From Variovorax sp. UMC13 (GTDB lineage: Bacteria > Pseudomonadota > Gammaproteobacteria > Burkholderiales > Burkholderiaceae_C): a stretch of DNA of 64,000 nt. The DNA lies in NCBI RefSeq assembly GCF_014170375.1, contig NZ_LZZW01000040.1, positions 81,976 through 145,975 on the forward strand, written 5' to 3'. The translations under genes and the position numbers were made by a program. Below, piece by piece: positions 14,281 through 21,852 of the stretch. Positions within the stretch are counted from its first letter, which is position 1; each line of letters begins with the position of its first letter. The notes beneath the pieces are model-generated. The model ran no database searches, was not told the origin of the DNA, and saw only the letters and a list, made by a program, of their open reading frames with translations.

Positions 14281-16005
14281 ATGTCCATTTCCGAACAGAA
14301 CGGTGGCAGCGTGGCCAACCGTGTGGCGGCGGCTTGCCGTCGCCATGGCGTCGAGGTCGTTTTCGGCCAGTGCAACCCCGTGCGCTTCCATCTCGCAGTG
14401 CCCGGGCAAGGCATGCGCAACATCGGCTACCGCACCGAGAACGCCGGAGGCGCCATGGCCGACGGCTATGCGCGCATCAGCCGCCAGACCGCGGTCGTGA
14501 CCGCGCAGAACGGGCCGGCCGCGACGCTGCTGGTCGCGCCGCTGGCCGAGGCGCTCAAGTCCTCGGTGCCCATCGTGGCGCTGGTCCAGGACGTGCCGGT
14601 GGCACTGCGCGAGCGCAATGCCTTCCAGGAGTACGACCACCTGAAGCTGTTCGCCGGCTGCGCCAAGTGGGTCGGCCGCATCGACACGGCCGACCGTGTC
14701 GACGAATGGGTCGACATGGCCTTTCGCGCCGCGACCAGCGGCCGCTGCGGCCCGGCAGTGCTGCTGCTGCCGGTGAACGTCGCTGACAGCGAGGCCACGG
14801 ATGCGCCGACGCGCCGCGCGAACAACGGCCGCTTCCCGCTTGACCCCGTGGTGCCGGCGCCCGAGCGCGTGCGCGAGGCCGCGCGCCTGCTCATGGCCGC
14901 GCAGCGCCCGCTGGTCATCGCCGGCGGCGGCGTCCACCTGTCGGGAGCGGCACAGACCCTGGCGGAGCTGCAGGAGCGCTTCGGCCTGCCGGTCGCGACT
15001 ACCATGATGGGCAAGGGCGCGGTATCGGAACTGCATCCGCTGTCGCTCGGCGTGATCGGCAACGTGCTCGCGGTCGGTGCGCCGGCCTACGAGGCGCGCT
15101 CGCTGATCGCAGACGCCGACGTGGTGCTGCTGGTGGGCACGCGCACCGCCGCCAACGGCACCGACACCTGGGCCCAGTACCCGCGCCACGCACGCTTCAT
15201 CCACCTCGACATCGACCCGGTGGAGATCGACCGAAACTACGAGGCGCTGCGCCTGGTCGGCGATGCGCGCCTGGGCCTGGAGGCGCTGGCCGAGACGATG
15301 GCACAACACGAGCCCGGCTTGCGCAACGCCGGCCGCACCGCGCTGCAGCAGCGCATCGCGTCCTCGCATGCCGAAGCGCGCCGGCTGCAACAGGGGGTGC
15401 GCACGGAGGACCGGCTGCCGATCCGGCCCGAGCGCCTGATGCACGAACTCGAGCAGCTGCTGCCGGCCGAGGCGATCGTCACGGCCGACGCCAGCTACGC
15501 CTCGGTCTGGACCACGCTCTACCTCACGGCACGCCGCGCGGGCGACCGCTTCCTCGTGCCTCGCGGCCTAGCCGGCCTGGGCTGGGGCCTGCCGCTTGCG
15601 ATGGGGGCGCAGCTCGCGCAACCCGGCGCGACCGTGGTGTCGGTGGTGGGCGACGGCGGCTTCGGCCATGTCTGGAGCGAGCTCGAGACGATCCGGCGCC
15701 ACGGCATCAAGCTGGTGCTGCTGGTGCTCAACAACGGCGTGCTCGGCATGCAGGAGGACATGGAGGTGTTCCGCTACGGCGGCCACACCGACACCCGCTT
15801 CGAGCGGGTTGACCACGCTGCCGTGGCGCGCGCCTGCGGCCTGCACGGTGTCGCGGTCGAGGCGCCGGGCGCGCTGCGCGCCGCGCTGCAGGACGCACTG
15901 GCGGCCGACCGGGCAACGGTGATCGACGTCATCGTCGACCCGGCGGCCTGCCCGCCGCTCACCGCCTACGGCAGCCGGCCGAGCCAGCTGGGCGGTGGCA
16001 CATGA
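14281..16005 (+). CDS. ThDP-dependent enzyme of the acetolactate synthase / benzoylformate decarboxylase family
   Basis: 574-aa three-domain ThDP enzyme. Catalytic Glu53 lies in YRTENAGG; the ThDP/Mg motif starts GDGG at about residue 457 and ends NN at about 484-485. It makes or breaks C-C bonds next to a carbonyl: decarboxylation of a 2-oxo acid, carboligation, or cleavage of a cyclic 1,2-diketone (as in cyclohexane-1,2-dione hydrolase and IolD). No regulatory ilvN-type subunit is adjacent, and the gene is coupled to an SDR, so branched-chain amino acid synthesis is unlikely. Its stop overlaps the SDR start by four bases. Exact reaction unknown. Confidence 0.88.
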   Translation: MSISEQNGGSVANRVAAACRRHGVEVVFGQCNPVRFHLAVPGQGMRNIGYRTENAGGAMADGYARISRQTAVVTAQNGPAATLLVAPLAEALKSSVPIVALVQDVPVALRERNAFQEYDHLKLFAGCAKWVGRIDTADRVDEWVDMAFRAATSGRCGPAVLLLPVNVADSEATDAPTRRANNGRFPLDPVVPAPERVREAARLLMAAQRPLVIAGGGVHLSGAAQTLAELQERFGLPVATTMMGKGAVSELHPLSLGVIGNVLAVGAPAYEARSLIADADVVLLVGTRTAANGTDTWAQYPRHARFIHLDIDPVEIDRNYEALRLVGDARLGLEALAETMAQHEPGLRNAGRTALQQRIASSHAEARRLQQGVRTEDRLPIRPERLMHELEQLLPAEAIVTADASYASVWTTLYLTARRAGDRFLVPRGLAGLGWGLPLAMGAQLAQPGATVVSVVGDGGFGHVWSELETIRRHGIKLVLLVLNNGVLGMQEDMEVFRYGGHTDTRFERVDHAAVARACGLHGVAVEAPGALRAALQDALAADRATVIDVIVDPAACPPLTAYGSRPSQLGGGT

Positions 16006-16784
16006 GCGCGCCGACGGACCGCCCGGTGGCCCTGGTCACCGGCGGGCGCCAGGGCATCGGCCGCGCCTGCGCGCTCGCCCTGGCCGCTCAGGGCTTCGAC
16101 CTGGTGCTGGTCGACCTGCACGACGACGAACGTGCACGGGCCACGATGGCCGAACTGCGCGCGCTCGGCGCCCGGGCCGATCTCCGCACGGCCGACATCG
16201 CAGACCTGGAAGGCCACGCGGCGCTGGTGACCGATGCGTTCGCGCTGCACGGACGCATCGACTGCCTGGTCGACAACGCCGGCGTGGCCGCGCGGCCGCT
16301 GAAGGACGTGCTGGACATCACGCCCGCGGACTTCGACCACAACTTCGACCTCAACATCCGCGGCACCTTCTTCCTGACTCAGGCCGTCGCGCGGCGCATG
16401 CTGGAAGACCCGGCGCCGCGGCCCTACCGCAGCGTCATCGTGATCTCCTCGATGGCGGCGCACTACGCGCGGCTCAACCGCTCGCAGTACTGCATGTCGA
16501 AGGCCGCGGTGGCGATGATGGCCAAGATCATGGCGCTGCGGCTCGCACCGCACGGCATCCATGTGCACGACGTCCGGCCCGGCTTCATCCGCACCGAGAT
16601 GACCGGTTCGCTCGACACCGGCCCGCAGGACGCGCGCATCGCGAGCGGCGAGGTGCCGTTGCGGCGCTGGGGCGAGGCCGAGGACGTCGGCCGGCTGGTC
16701 GCGACCCTGGCCGCCGGGCTGGTGCCCTACGTGACCGGCGAGCCCTTCGTGATCGATGGCGGCCTGCGCGCCAACAGCGCCTGA
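16002..16784 (+). CDS. Short-chain dehydrogenase/reductase (classical SDR)
   Basis: 260-aa NAD(P)-dependent SDR. Cofactor motif TGGRQGIG at residues 13-20, DNAG at 91-94 (Asp in place of the usual first Asn of NNAG), and the catalytic Ser150, Tyr163 and Lys167 (YCMSK). The C-terminus GEPFVIDGGLRAN is typical. It oxidises a secondary alcohol or reduces a ketone. It is translationally coupled to the upstream ThDP enzyme and precedes a zinc alcohol dehydrogenase by 13 bases, so two successive alcohol oxidations feeding or following the ThDP enzyme are plausible. Confidence 0.9.
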   Translation: MSAPTDRPVALVTGGRQGIGRACALALAAQGFDLVLVDLHDDERARATMAELRALGARADLRTADIADLEGHAALVTDAFALHGRIDCLVDNAGVAARPLKDVLDITPADFDHNFDLNIRGTFFLTQAVARRMLEDPAPRPYRSVIVISSMAAHYARLNRSQYCMSKAAVAMMAKIMALRLAPHGIHVHDVRPGFIRTEMTGSLDTGPQDARIASGEVPLRRWGEAEDVGRLVATLAAGLVPYVTGEPFVIDGGLRANSA

Positions 16785-16797
16785 ACCGGAGCGCCCC

Positions 16798-17796
16798 ATG
16801 CTTGCATTGCGAAAATTGACGCCCGGCTTCGGCGTCGCGCTGGCCGAGGCCGCCGCACCGCAGACGCCAGCGCCCGGCGACGTCCTGATCGAGGTCGAGG
16901 CCGCCGGCATCTGCGGCAGCGACCTGCACATCTACGACGCCAAGGGCTCGGCCTACGACTTCCTGTGGCCGCGGCTGCCGCTCACGCTCGGCCACGAGTT
17001 CTGCGGCCGCGTGGTCAGGCTCGGCGCCGGCGCACCGGCCGCGTTGCTGGACCGGCGCGTGGTCGCGCTGCCGGTCGGCATCGGCACCCAGCGCGACGGC
17101 TGCTTCGCGCCCTGGGTCACGGTGCCGGCCGCCCACTGCCTGCCGATCCCCGACACGCTCGACGCCGAGCTCGGCGCGCTGATCGAGCCGCTCACCGTGG
17201 CGCACCACGCGGTGGCGTGCGCGGGGATCGGGCCGGGCCAGCGGCTGCTGGTCATGGGCGCGGGCGCCATCGCGCAGGGCGCGGCGCTGTTCGCGCGCCT
17301 GGCCGGCGCACGCCAGATCGTCGTCACCGGCCATGCCGACACGCACCGCTTCGCCGTGCTGCGCCGCATGGGCTTCGACACGCTGGTCGACCGCGCCGAG
17401 GCCGGCTCCGAACAGCGGCTCGCGGCCCTGGCCGGCGAGGGCTTCGATGCGGTGATCGAGATGACCGGCGTGGCCTCCACCGTCGACGAGGGCCTGGGCC
17501 TGCTGCGCCGCCAGGGCACCCTGGTGGCCACCGGCATCCACCCGGCGCCGGGCACGATCGACATCACGCGCCTGGTGCGGCGCCAGCTGCAGCTGCGCGG
17601 CAGCTACGGCAACACGCGCGAGGGCTGGCAGCAGGTGATCGACACCGTGGCCGCGCACCCGGCGCAGTTCGCACCGCTGGTCACGCACCGCTACGCGCTG
17701 CGCGACGGCCTGCAGGCCTTCGAAGCGGCCTACAGCCGCGTCGCGACCAAGGCCCTGCTCTTCCCCCACTCCTTCGAAACCCGCACCCCACGATGA
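16798..17796 (+). CDS. Zinc-dependent MDR alcohol dehydrogenase lacking the structural-zinc loop
   Basis: 332-aa medium-chain dehydrogenase. Catalytic zinc ligands are visible: Cys39 (GICGSD), His66-Glu67 (GHEFCG) and Glu130 (IEPLTVAHH). The Rossmann motif is MGAGAIAQGA. The lobe that in threonine or sorbitol dehydrogenases carries four cysteines for structural zinc is missing: between RRVVALPVG and DGCFAPWV only a few residues remain and no CxxCxxC appears. The protein is correspondingly shorter than the usual 340-350 aa. It oxidises an alcohol or polyol with NAD(P). The ATG at 16798 follows CCGGAGCGCC; its stop overlaps the VOC gene (ATGA at 17793-17796). Confidence 0.88.
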   Translation: MLALRKLTPGFGVALAEAAAPQTPAPGDVLIEVEAAGICGSDLHIYDAKGSAYDFLWPRLPLTLGHEFCGRVVRLGAGAPAALLDRRVVALPVGIGTQRDGCFAPWVTVPAAHCLPIPDTLDAELGALIEPLTVAHHAVACAGIGPGQRLLVMGAGAIAQGAALFARLAGARQIVVTGHADTHRFAVLRRMGFDTLVDRAEAGSEQRLAALAGEGFDAVIEMTGVASTVDEGLGLLRRQGTLVATGIHPAPGTIDITRLVRRQLQLRGSYGNTREGWQQVIDTVAAHPAQFAPLVTHRYALRDGLQAFEAAYSRVATKALLFPHSFETRTPR

Positions 17797-18344
17797 ACGA
17801 CTTCCTTTTCGGCGGCCGCCCCGAGACTGCGATCCAGGCCGGCCATGTGGTCGAGGACATCGACCAGGCCATGGCCAGCTTCAGCGCCCAGCTCCGGGTC
17901 GGGCCCTGGTACCGCTTCCGCACCTCGCAGCCGCGGCCCGGCGCGTTCTATCGCGGCCGCGAGGTGAACCACGACCTGTCGATCGCGCTGGCCTTCCACG
18001 GCACCCTGATGCTGGAGCTGATCCAGCAGCACGACGACCAGCCTTCGGTGTTCCGCGACGGCGTGGCGCGCCGTGGCCACGGCTTCCACCACTGGGGCAT
18101 CGGCACGCGGCAGTTCGATGCGCGCGTGGCCGAAGAACAGGCGCAGGGTCGCGAGGCGCTCTACACGGCGCGCACCGCGCGCGGCGCACGCATCGCCTAC
18201 TTCGAGGGCGCCACGCCGCTGCACGCGATGAAGGAGCTGATCGAGATCACCGACATCAGCGAGGCCTTCTATGCCGGCATCGCGCGGCAGGCGCGCGACT
18301 GGGACGGCCGCACGCTGCTGTGGCCCGGGCCGCAGGCGGCCTGA
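17793..18344 (+). CDS. VOC-superfamily (glyoxalase-like) protein
   Basis: 183-aa protein with the two beta-alpha-beta-beta-beta modules of vicinal-oxygen-chelate enzymes. Candidate metal ligands are the His in AGHVVEDID, Glu in LELIQQ, His in GFHHWGIG and Glu in MKELIEI, giving the usual His/Glu set. VOC members include glyoxalases, epimerases and extradiol dioxygenases, so the reaction cannot be named. It is the last gene of the plus-strand run and coupled to the alcohol dehydrogenase, which ties it to the same unknown pathway. Confidence 0.8.
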   Translation: MNDFLFGGRPETAIQAGHVVEDIDQAMASFSAQLRVGPWYRFRTSQPRPGAFYRGREVNHDLSIALAFHGTLMLELIQQHDDQPSVFRDGVARRGHGFHHWGIGTRQFDARVAEEQAQGREALYTARTARGARIAYFEGATPLHAMKELIEITDISEAFYAGIARQARDWDGRTLLWPGPQAA

Positions 18345-18354
18345 TTCGCGCGCT

Positions 18355-19269
18355 TCAGCCCGGCGGCAGGAAGCCGGGGGAGGCCGCGATGCGTTCGCGC
18401 AGGAACTCGATGAAGGCCGTGGTGCGCGGGCTCGGGTTCTGGTTGTGCGGGTAGATCGCCCAGATCGGATCGTGCTCGGGCTGCGCGTCGCTGTCGAGCA
18501 GGGTCACCAGCGCGCCGCTGGCGATGTCCTGCTCCACCACGTAGTAGGGCAGCTCGGTGATGCCCACGCCGGCCACGCACAGGCGGTGCAGCATCTCGGC
18601 CTGGTTCGAGGTGATGTCGCCATCGACCGAGGCCGGCTTGAGCGGCGACTCGGCACGCAGCCCCCAGTGGATGTCATGCGTGCGGATCGAGAAGTTGAGG
18701 CAGTTGTGGTCCTTCAGCGCCGCCGGCGTGGCCGGCGTGCCGCGGCGCGCCAGGTAGGCCGGCGCGGCGCAGATCACGTGCTTGGTCAGCCCGATCTTGC
18801 GCGCGAAGTACGCGCTGTCCTGCAGCGCCCCCAGGCGGATCGCGAGGTCGATGTTGCGCTCCACCAGGTCGACCCGCTCGGCCCCCAGCTGGATGTCGAT
18901 CTTGATGCGCGGAAAGCGCCGCACGAACTCGGCGATGAAGGGCACCAGCGTGTAGCCGAAGCTGGGCAGCGTGTAGATGCGCAGCCTGCCGCTCAGCTCG
19001 GCCGTGAGTTCGCTGAGGCTGCGCTGCGCATCGTCCATCGCCTCCAACACCCGGCGCGCGCCGACGATGAACACCTCGCCTTCGTAGGTGAGCTGCAGCG
19101 AGCGCGAGGTGCGGTGGAGCAGGCGCGCGCCCAGCCGTTCCTCCAGGCGCGAGATCGCCTTGCTGACAGCCGAGGCGCTCAGGTCGAGCTGGCGCCCGGC
19201 GGCCGAGAAGCTGCCGCTTTCGACCGCGCGGACGAACACGGCGAGCTCGGAGAAACGGTCATGGGACAT
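18355..19269 (-). CDS. LysR-family transcriptional regulator
   Basis: 304-aa LTTR. The HTH lies at residues 5-65 (FVRAVESGSFSAAGRQLDLS, then SAVSKAISRLEERLGARLL) and is followed by an effector domain of the CrgA/AaeR-like subgroup, marked by DIQLGAERVDLVERNIDLAIR. It converges on the VOC gene with 10 bases between stops and is followed in the other direction by the TctC gene at 19305, 35 bases upstream of its start. It may be the last gene of the flavin reductase-TctC unit or regulate the neighbouring catabolic operon. Confidence 0.9.
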   Translation of the reverse strand: MSHDRFSELAVFVRAVESGSFSAAGRQLDLSASAVSKAISRLEERLGARLLHRTSRSLQLTYEGEVFIVGARRVLEAMDDAQRSLSELTAELSGRLRIYTLPSFGYTLVPFIAEFVRRFPRIKIDIQLGAERVDLVERNIDLAIRLGALQDSAYFARKIGLTKHVICAAPAYLARRGTPATPAALKDHNCLNFSIRTHDIHWGLRAESPLKPASVDGDITSNQAEMLHRLCVAGVGITELPYYVVEQDIASGALVTLLDSDAQPEHDPIWAIYPHNQNPSPRTTAFIEFLRERIAASPGFLPPG

Positions 19270-19304
19270 GGCGCGAGCTTAGCGGCGCCAGGGCGCGCCG
19301 TGCG

Positions 19305-20270
19305 TCACTCGGGCACGATCTTCGCCGCCGCCGCGGTGCGGCGCCACAGCGCCACCTCGGCGTCGACGAAGCGCGCGAAGGCTTCCTGCGTGTCCACGAA
19401 TACCTCGCCGCCGGTGGCCTCGACGCTCTCGCGCTCGGCCTCCGCCGCCTTGCGTGCCATCCGGTTGAGGTAGGCCACGGCCGCCTCGGGCGCGCCCTTG
19501 CGCAGCCACAGGCCGCTCCAGCTCGTCATCTCGTAGCCGGGCAGGCCCGACTCGGCCACCGTCGGCAGTTCGGGCAGCACCTTGAGCCGCGTGCGGCCCG
19601 AGGCCGCCAGCGGCACCAGCGTGCCGGCCCGGATCTGCGTGAGGCTGTTGAAGATGTCGACGAACATCACGTCGCAATGCCCGCCCAGCAGGTCGTTGAG
19701 CGCCGCGGTCGCGCTCTTGTAGGGCACGTGCAGCAGCTTGACGCCCGCCATCTGCTGGTAGAGCTCCATGCCCATGCGGCCGGCCGAGGTGCCGGCCCCG
19801 AAACTGATCTTGCCGGGCTCGCGCCGTGCCAGCTCGGTGAGCTGCGCGATGGTCGACACCCCGAGGCCGGGCCGCGCCACCAGCAACGAAGGCAGCCGCC
19901 GCGTGCTGCCCACGGGCACGAAATCCTGCAAGGGGTCATACGGCAGGTTCTTGATCAGGAACAGGTTCGCCACATGGGCATTGGAGGTCGCGAGCACCGT
20001 GTAGCCGTCCGCCGGCAGCCGCGCGACCTCGGCGGTGCCGATCGAACCGCCCACGCCGGCCTTGTTGTCGACCACCACCACCTGCCTGCTGTCGGCCGTG
20101 ATCTGCTGCGCGATCGCGCGCGCATTCAGGTCGGTACCGGTGCCGGCGGCCCACGGCACCACGATGCGCAGCGGCCGGCTCGGGTAGCCGGCGGCCCGCG
20201 CCGGCAGCGTGGCCGTCGACGCCGCCAGTCCGCCAGCGGCGGCGACGCGCAGCATCAGGCGCCTTCTCAT
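19305..20270 (-). CDS. TctC/Bug-family periplasmic solute receptor
   Basis: 321-aa receptor with an N-terminal export signal (MRRRLMLRVAAAGGLAASTA, then ATLPARAAGYP; an Ala-x-Ala site) and the family blocks IVVPWAAGTGTDLNARAIAQ and DNKAGVGGSIGTAEVAR. It binds a small carboxylate in the periplasm. Its start overlaps the stop of the flavin reductase-like gene by four bases, an unusual and informative coupling: the transported compound is probably a substrate of a flavin-dependent step. No TctAB genes are present. Confidence 0.92.
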   Translation of the reverse strand: MRRRLMLRVAAAGGLAASTATLPARAAGYPSRPLRIVVPWAAGTGTDLNARAIAQQITADSRQVVVVDNKAGVGGSIGTAEVARLPADGYTVLATSNAHVANLFLIKNLPYDPLQDFVPVGSTRRLPSLLVARPGLGVSTIAQLTELARREPGKISFGAGTSAGRMGMELYQQMAGVKLLHVPYKSATAALNDLLGGHCDVMFVDIFNSLTQIRAGTLVPLAASGRTRLKVLPELPTVAESGLPGYEMTSWSGLWLRKGAPEAAVAYLNRMARKAAEAERESVEATGGEVFVDTQEAFARFVDAEVALWRRTAAAAKIVPE

Positions 20271-20926
20271 TTCATCGCCTCCTGCATGTAGGGCACGGTG
20301 TCCAGGCCCTCGAAGTCGGGCCGCACCACCTGGAACTTCGACTCGACGGTCACGTAGTCGAGGTAGCCGACGCGCGCCAGCGGCTTGATCTTGAGGATGT
20401 CGAGCACGCCGTCGGCGTCGATCACGTCCTCCTGGATGTGCACGCCGATCACCTCGCCGATCAGCAGGTAGGTGCTCGCCTCCGGCGTGTTGGCCGGGAT
20501 GTAGAGCGACTGCCGAAGCCGGCATTCGAAATGCACGGGCGAGGCCGCCACGCGCAGGGGCTTGACCCGGTGCGAGGCCACTGTGGGAATGCCCAGCTGG
20601 CTGAACTCGTCGACCTCCGGCCCGAAAGCCTGGGCCGAGGACACCACCCACTGGCGCAGGTCGTAGGTGGCCATGTTCCACACGAACTCGCCGGTGGCCA
20701 GCGCATTGGCGGCGGTGTCCTTCATCGAGCCGTCGGGCCGGCAGTTGACCGCCACCGTCACGGTCGGCGGGTCCCAGGTCAGGTTCTGGAACTGGCTGTA
20801 GGGCGCGAGGTTGTGCACGCCCTGCGGGCTGACGGTCGAGATCCAGCCGATGGGTCGCGGCACGCAGCAGGATTTGAAGGGGTTGTAGGGCAGGCCGCTG
20901 GCGGTGTGGCCGGGTTCGTAGAACAT
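20267..20926 (-). CDS. Flavin reductase-like (split-barrel FMN-binding) protein
   Basis: 219-aa protein of the DIM6/NTAB flavin-reductase-like family. The core SCCVPRPIGWISTV and NLAPYSQFQNLTWDPPTVTV matches the FMN-binding split barrel; GEVIGVHI and YLDYVTVES are also typical. Such proteins reduce free FMN for a partner monooxygenase or act themselves as FMN oxidoreductases. No obvious partner monooxygenase is in the operon. It is coupled to the TctC gene and divergent from the IclR regulator at 20998, which is its likely regulator. Confidence 0.85.
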   Translation of the reverse strand: MFYEPGHTASGLPYNPFKSCCVPRPIGWISTVSPQGVHNLAPYSQFQNLTWDPPTVTVAVNCRPDGSMKDTAANALATGEFVWNMATYDLRQWVVSSAQAFGPEVDEFSQLGIPTVASHRVKPLRVAASPVHFECRLRQSLYIPANTPEASTYLLIGEVIGVHIQEDVIDADGVLDILKIKPLARVGYLDYVTVESKFQVVRPDFEGLDTVPYMQEAMK

Positions 20927-20960
20927 GGTGGGTCTCCGGTTTAATAGGGACGTCCAAGAT

Positions 20961-20973
20961 ATGGATATTCCAT
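20961..20973. promoter_or_regulatory. Inverted repeat in the iclR-flavin reductase divergent promoter
   Basis: ATGGA-TAT-TCCAT, a perfect 5-3-5 dyad, lies in the 71-base gap between the divergent genes, in a strikingly AT-rich patch for this genome. Position and symmetry fit an operator for the adjacent IclR-family protein acting on both genes (inference). Confidence 0.5.
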
Positions 20974-20997
20974 TCGTATCTCTATCGATGTTTCGCT

Positions 20998-21822
20998 ATG
21001 TCATCCAACAAGAATCAAACGCCGCCATCGGTGCGGCGCGTGCTGGCCGAAGACGCCGACTTCGGCGGCGATCGCCAGTTCGCCACCACGCTGGCGCGCG
21101 GCCTCGCGCTGCTCAAATGCTTCACGCCCGCCCGGCCGACCCTGAGCAACCGCGAGCTGTCGGAGCAGACCGGGCTGCCGAAGGCCACCATCTCCCGCCT
21201 CACCTACACGCTCTGCGCACTGGGCTACCTGCGCAACGTGCCGGACTCGCAGCGCTACGCACTGGGTTCGGCGGTGGTGTCGCTGGCCTATCCGCTGCTG
21301 GCGAACATCGGGCTGCGCCAGGCCGCGCGCGCGCCGATGCACGAACTCTCGGCCTCGGTGCGCGGCTCGGTGTCGCTGGCGATCCGCGACCGGCTCGACA
21401 TGGTCTTCATCGAGGTCAGCCGCAGCCGCTCGGCCTTCTCGGCACGCATCGCCGACATCGGCCTGAGCTACCCGATCGCGGCCACGGCCATCGGCTGGGC
21501 CTACCTCGCGGCCTGCCCCGTGACGGAGCGGCAGGCGCTGATCCACGAGATCCGGCTGCGGCAGCCGGCGCTGTGGGCCCAGTACGAGCCCAACATCCGT
21601 GCCAACCTGAACTTCTATGCCAGCGCCGGCTTCTGCGCGAACCACGGCGAACTCCGGCCCGAGGTGGCCGCGGTCGCAGCGCCCTTCGACACCACGCCCG
21701 AGGGGCGCCAGCTGATCTTCAACTGCGTCGTGCCCACTTTCCGCTGCACTCGGGAAGACCTGGTGCACGACATCGGCCCTCGGCTGGTGAACATGCTGCG
21801 CAGCCTGCGGCCCGCCCACTGA
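20998..21822 (+). CDS. IclR-family transcriptional regulator
   Basis: 274-aa IclR regulator. The winged HTH spans about residues 30-90 (FATTLARGLALLKCF, then NRELSEQTGLPKATISRL) and is followed by the GAF-like effector domain (LDMVFIEVSRSRSAF, YPIAATAIGWAYLA). IclR proteins of this PcaR/PobR-like type control catabolism of aromatic or small acids. It is divergent from the flavin reductase-TctC pair and points at the acyl-CoA dehydrogenase gene at 21853, which ends 30 bases beyond on the opposite strand. Confidence 0.92.
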   Translation: MSSNKNQTPPSVRRVLAEDADFGGDRQFATTLARGLALLKCFTPARPTLSNRELSEQTGLPKATISRLTYTLCALGYLRNVPDSQRYALGSAVVSLAYPLLANIGLRQAARAPMHELSASVRGSVSLAIRDRLDMVFIEVSRSRSAFSARIADIGLSYPIAATAIGWAYLAACPVTERQALIHEIRLRQPALWAQYEPNIRANLNFYASAGFCANHGELRPEVAAVAAPFDTTPEGRQLIFNCVVPTFRCTREDLVHDIGPRLVNMLRSLRPAH

Positions 21823-21852
21823 ACGCCGCGCCACCTCCACCTCCTCCATGGC

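Noticed and set aside
16798..18344. Fusion of alcohol dehydrogenase and VOC genes by frameshift
   Set aside because: The ATGA junction is normal translational coupling, and both proteins have complete ends.
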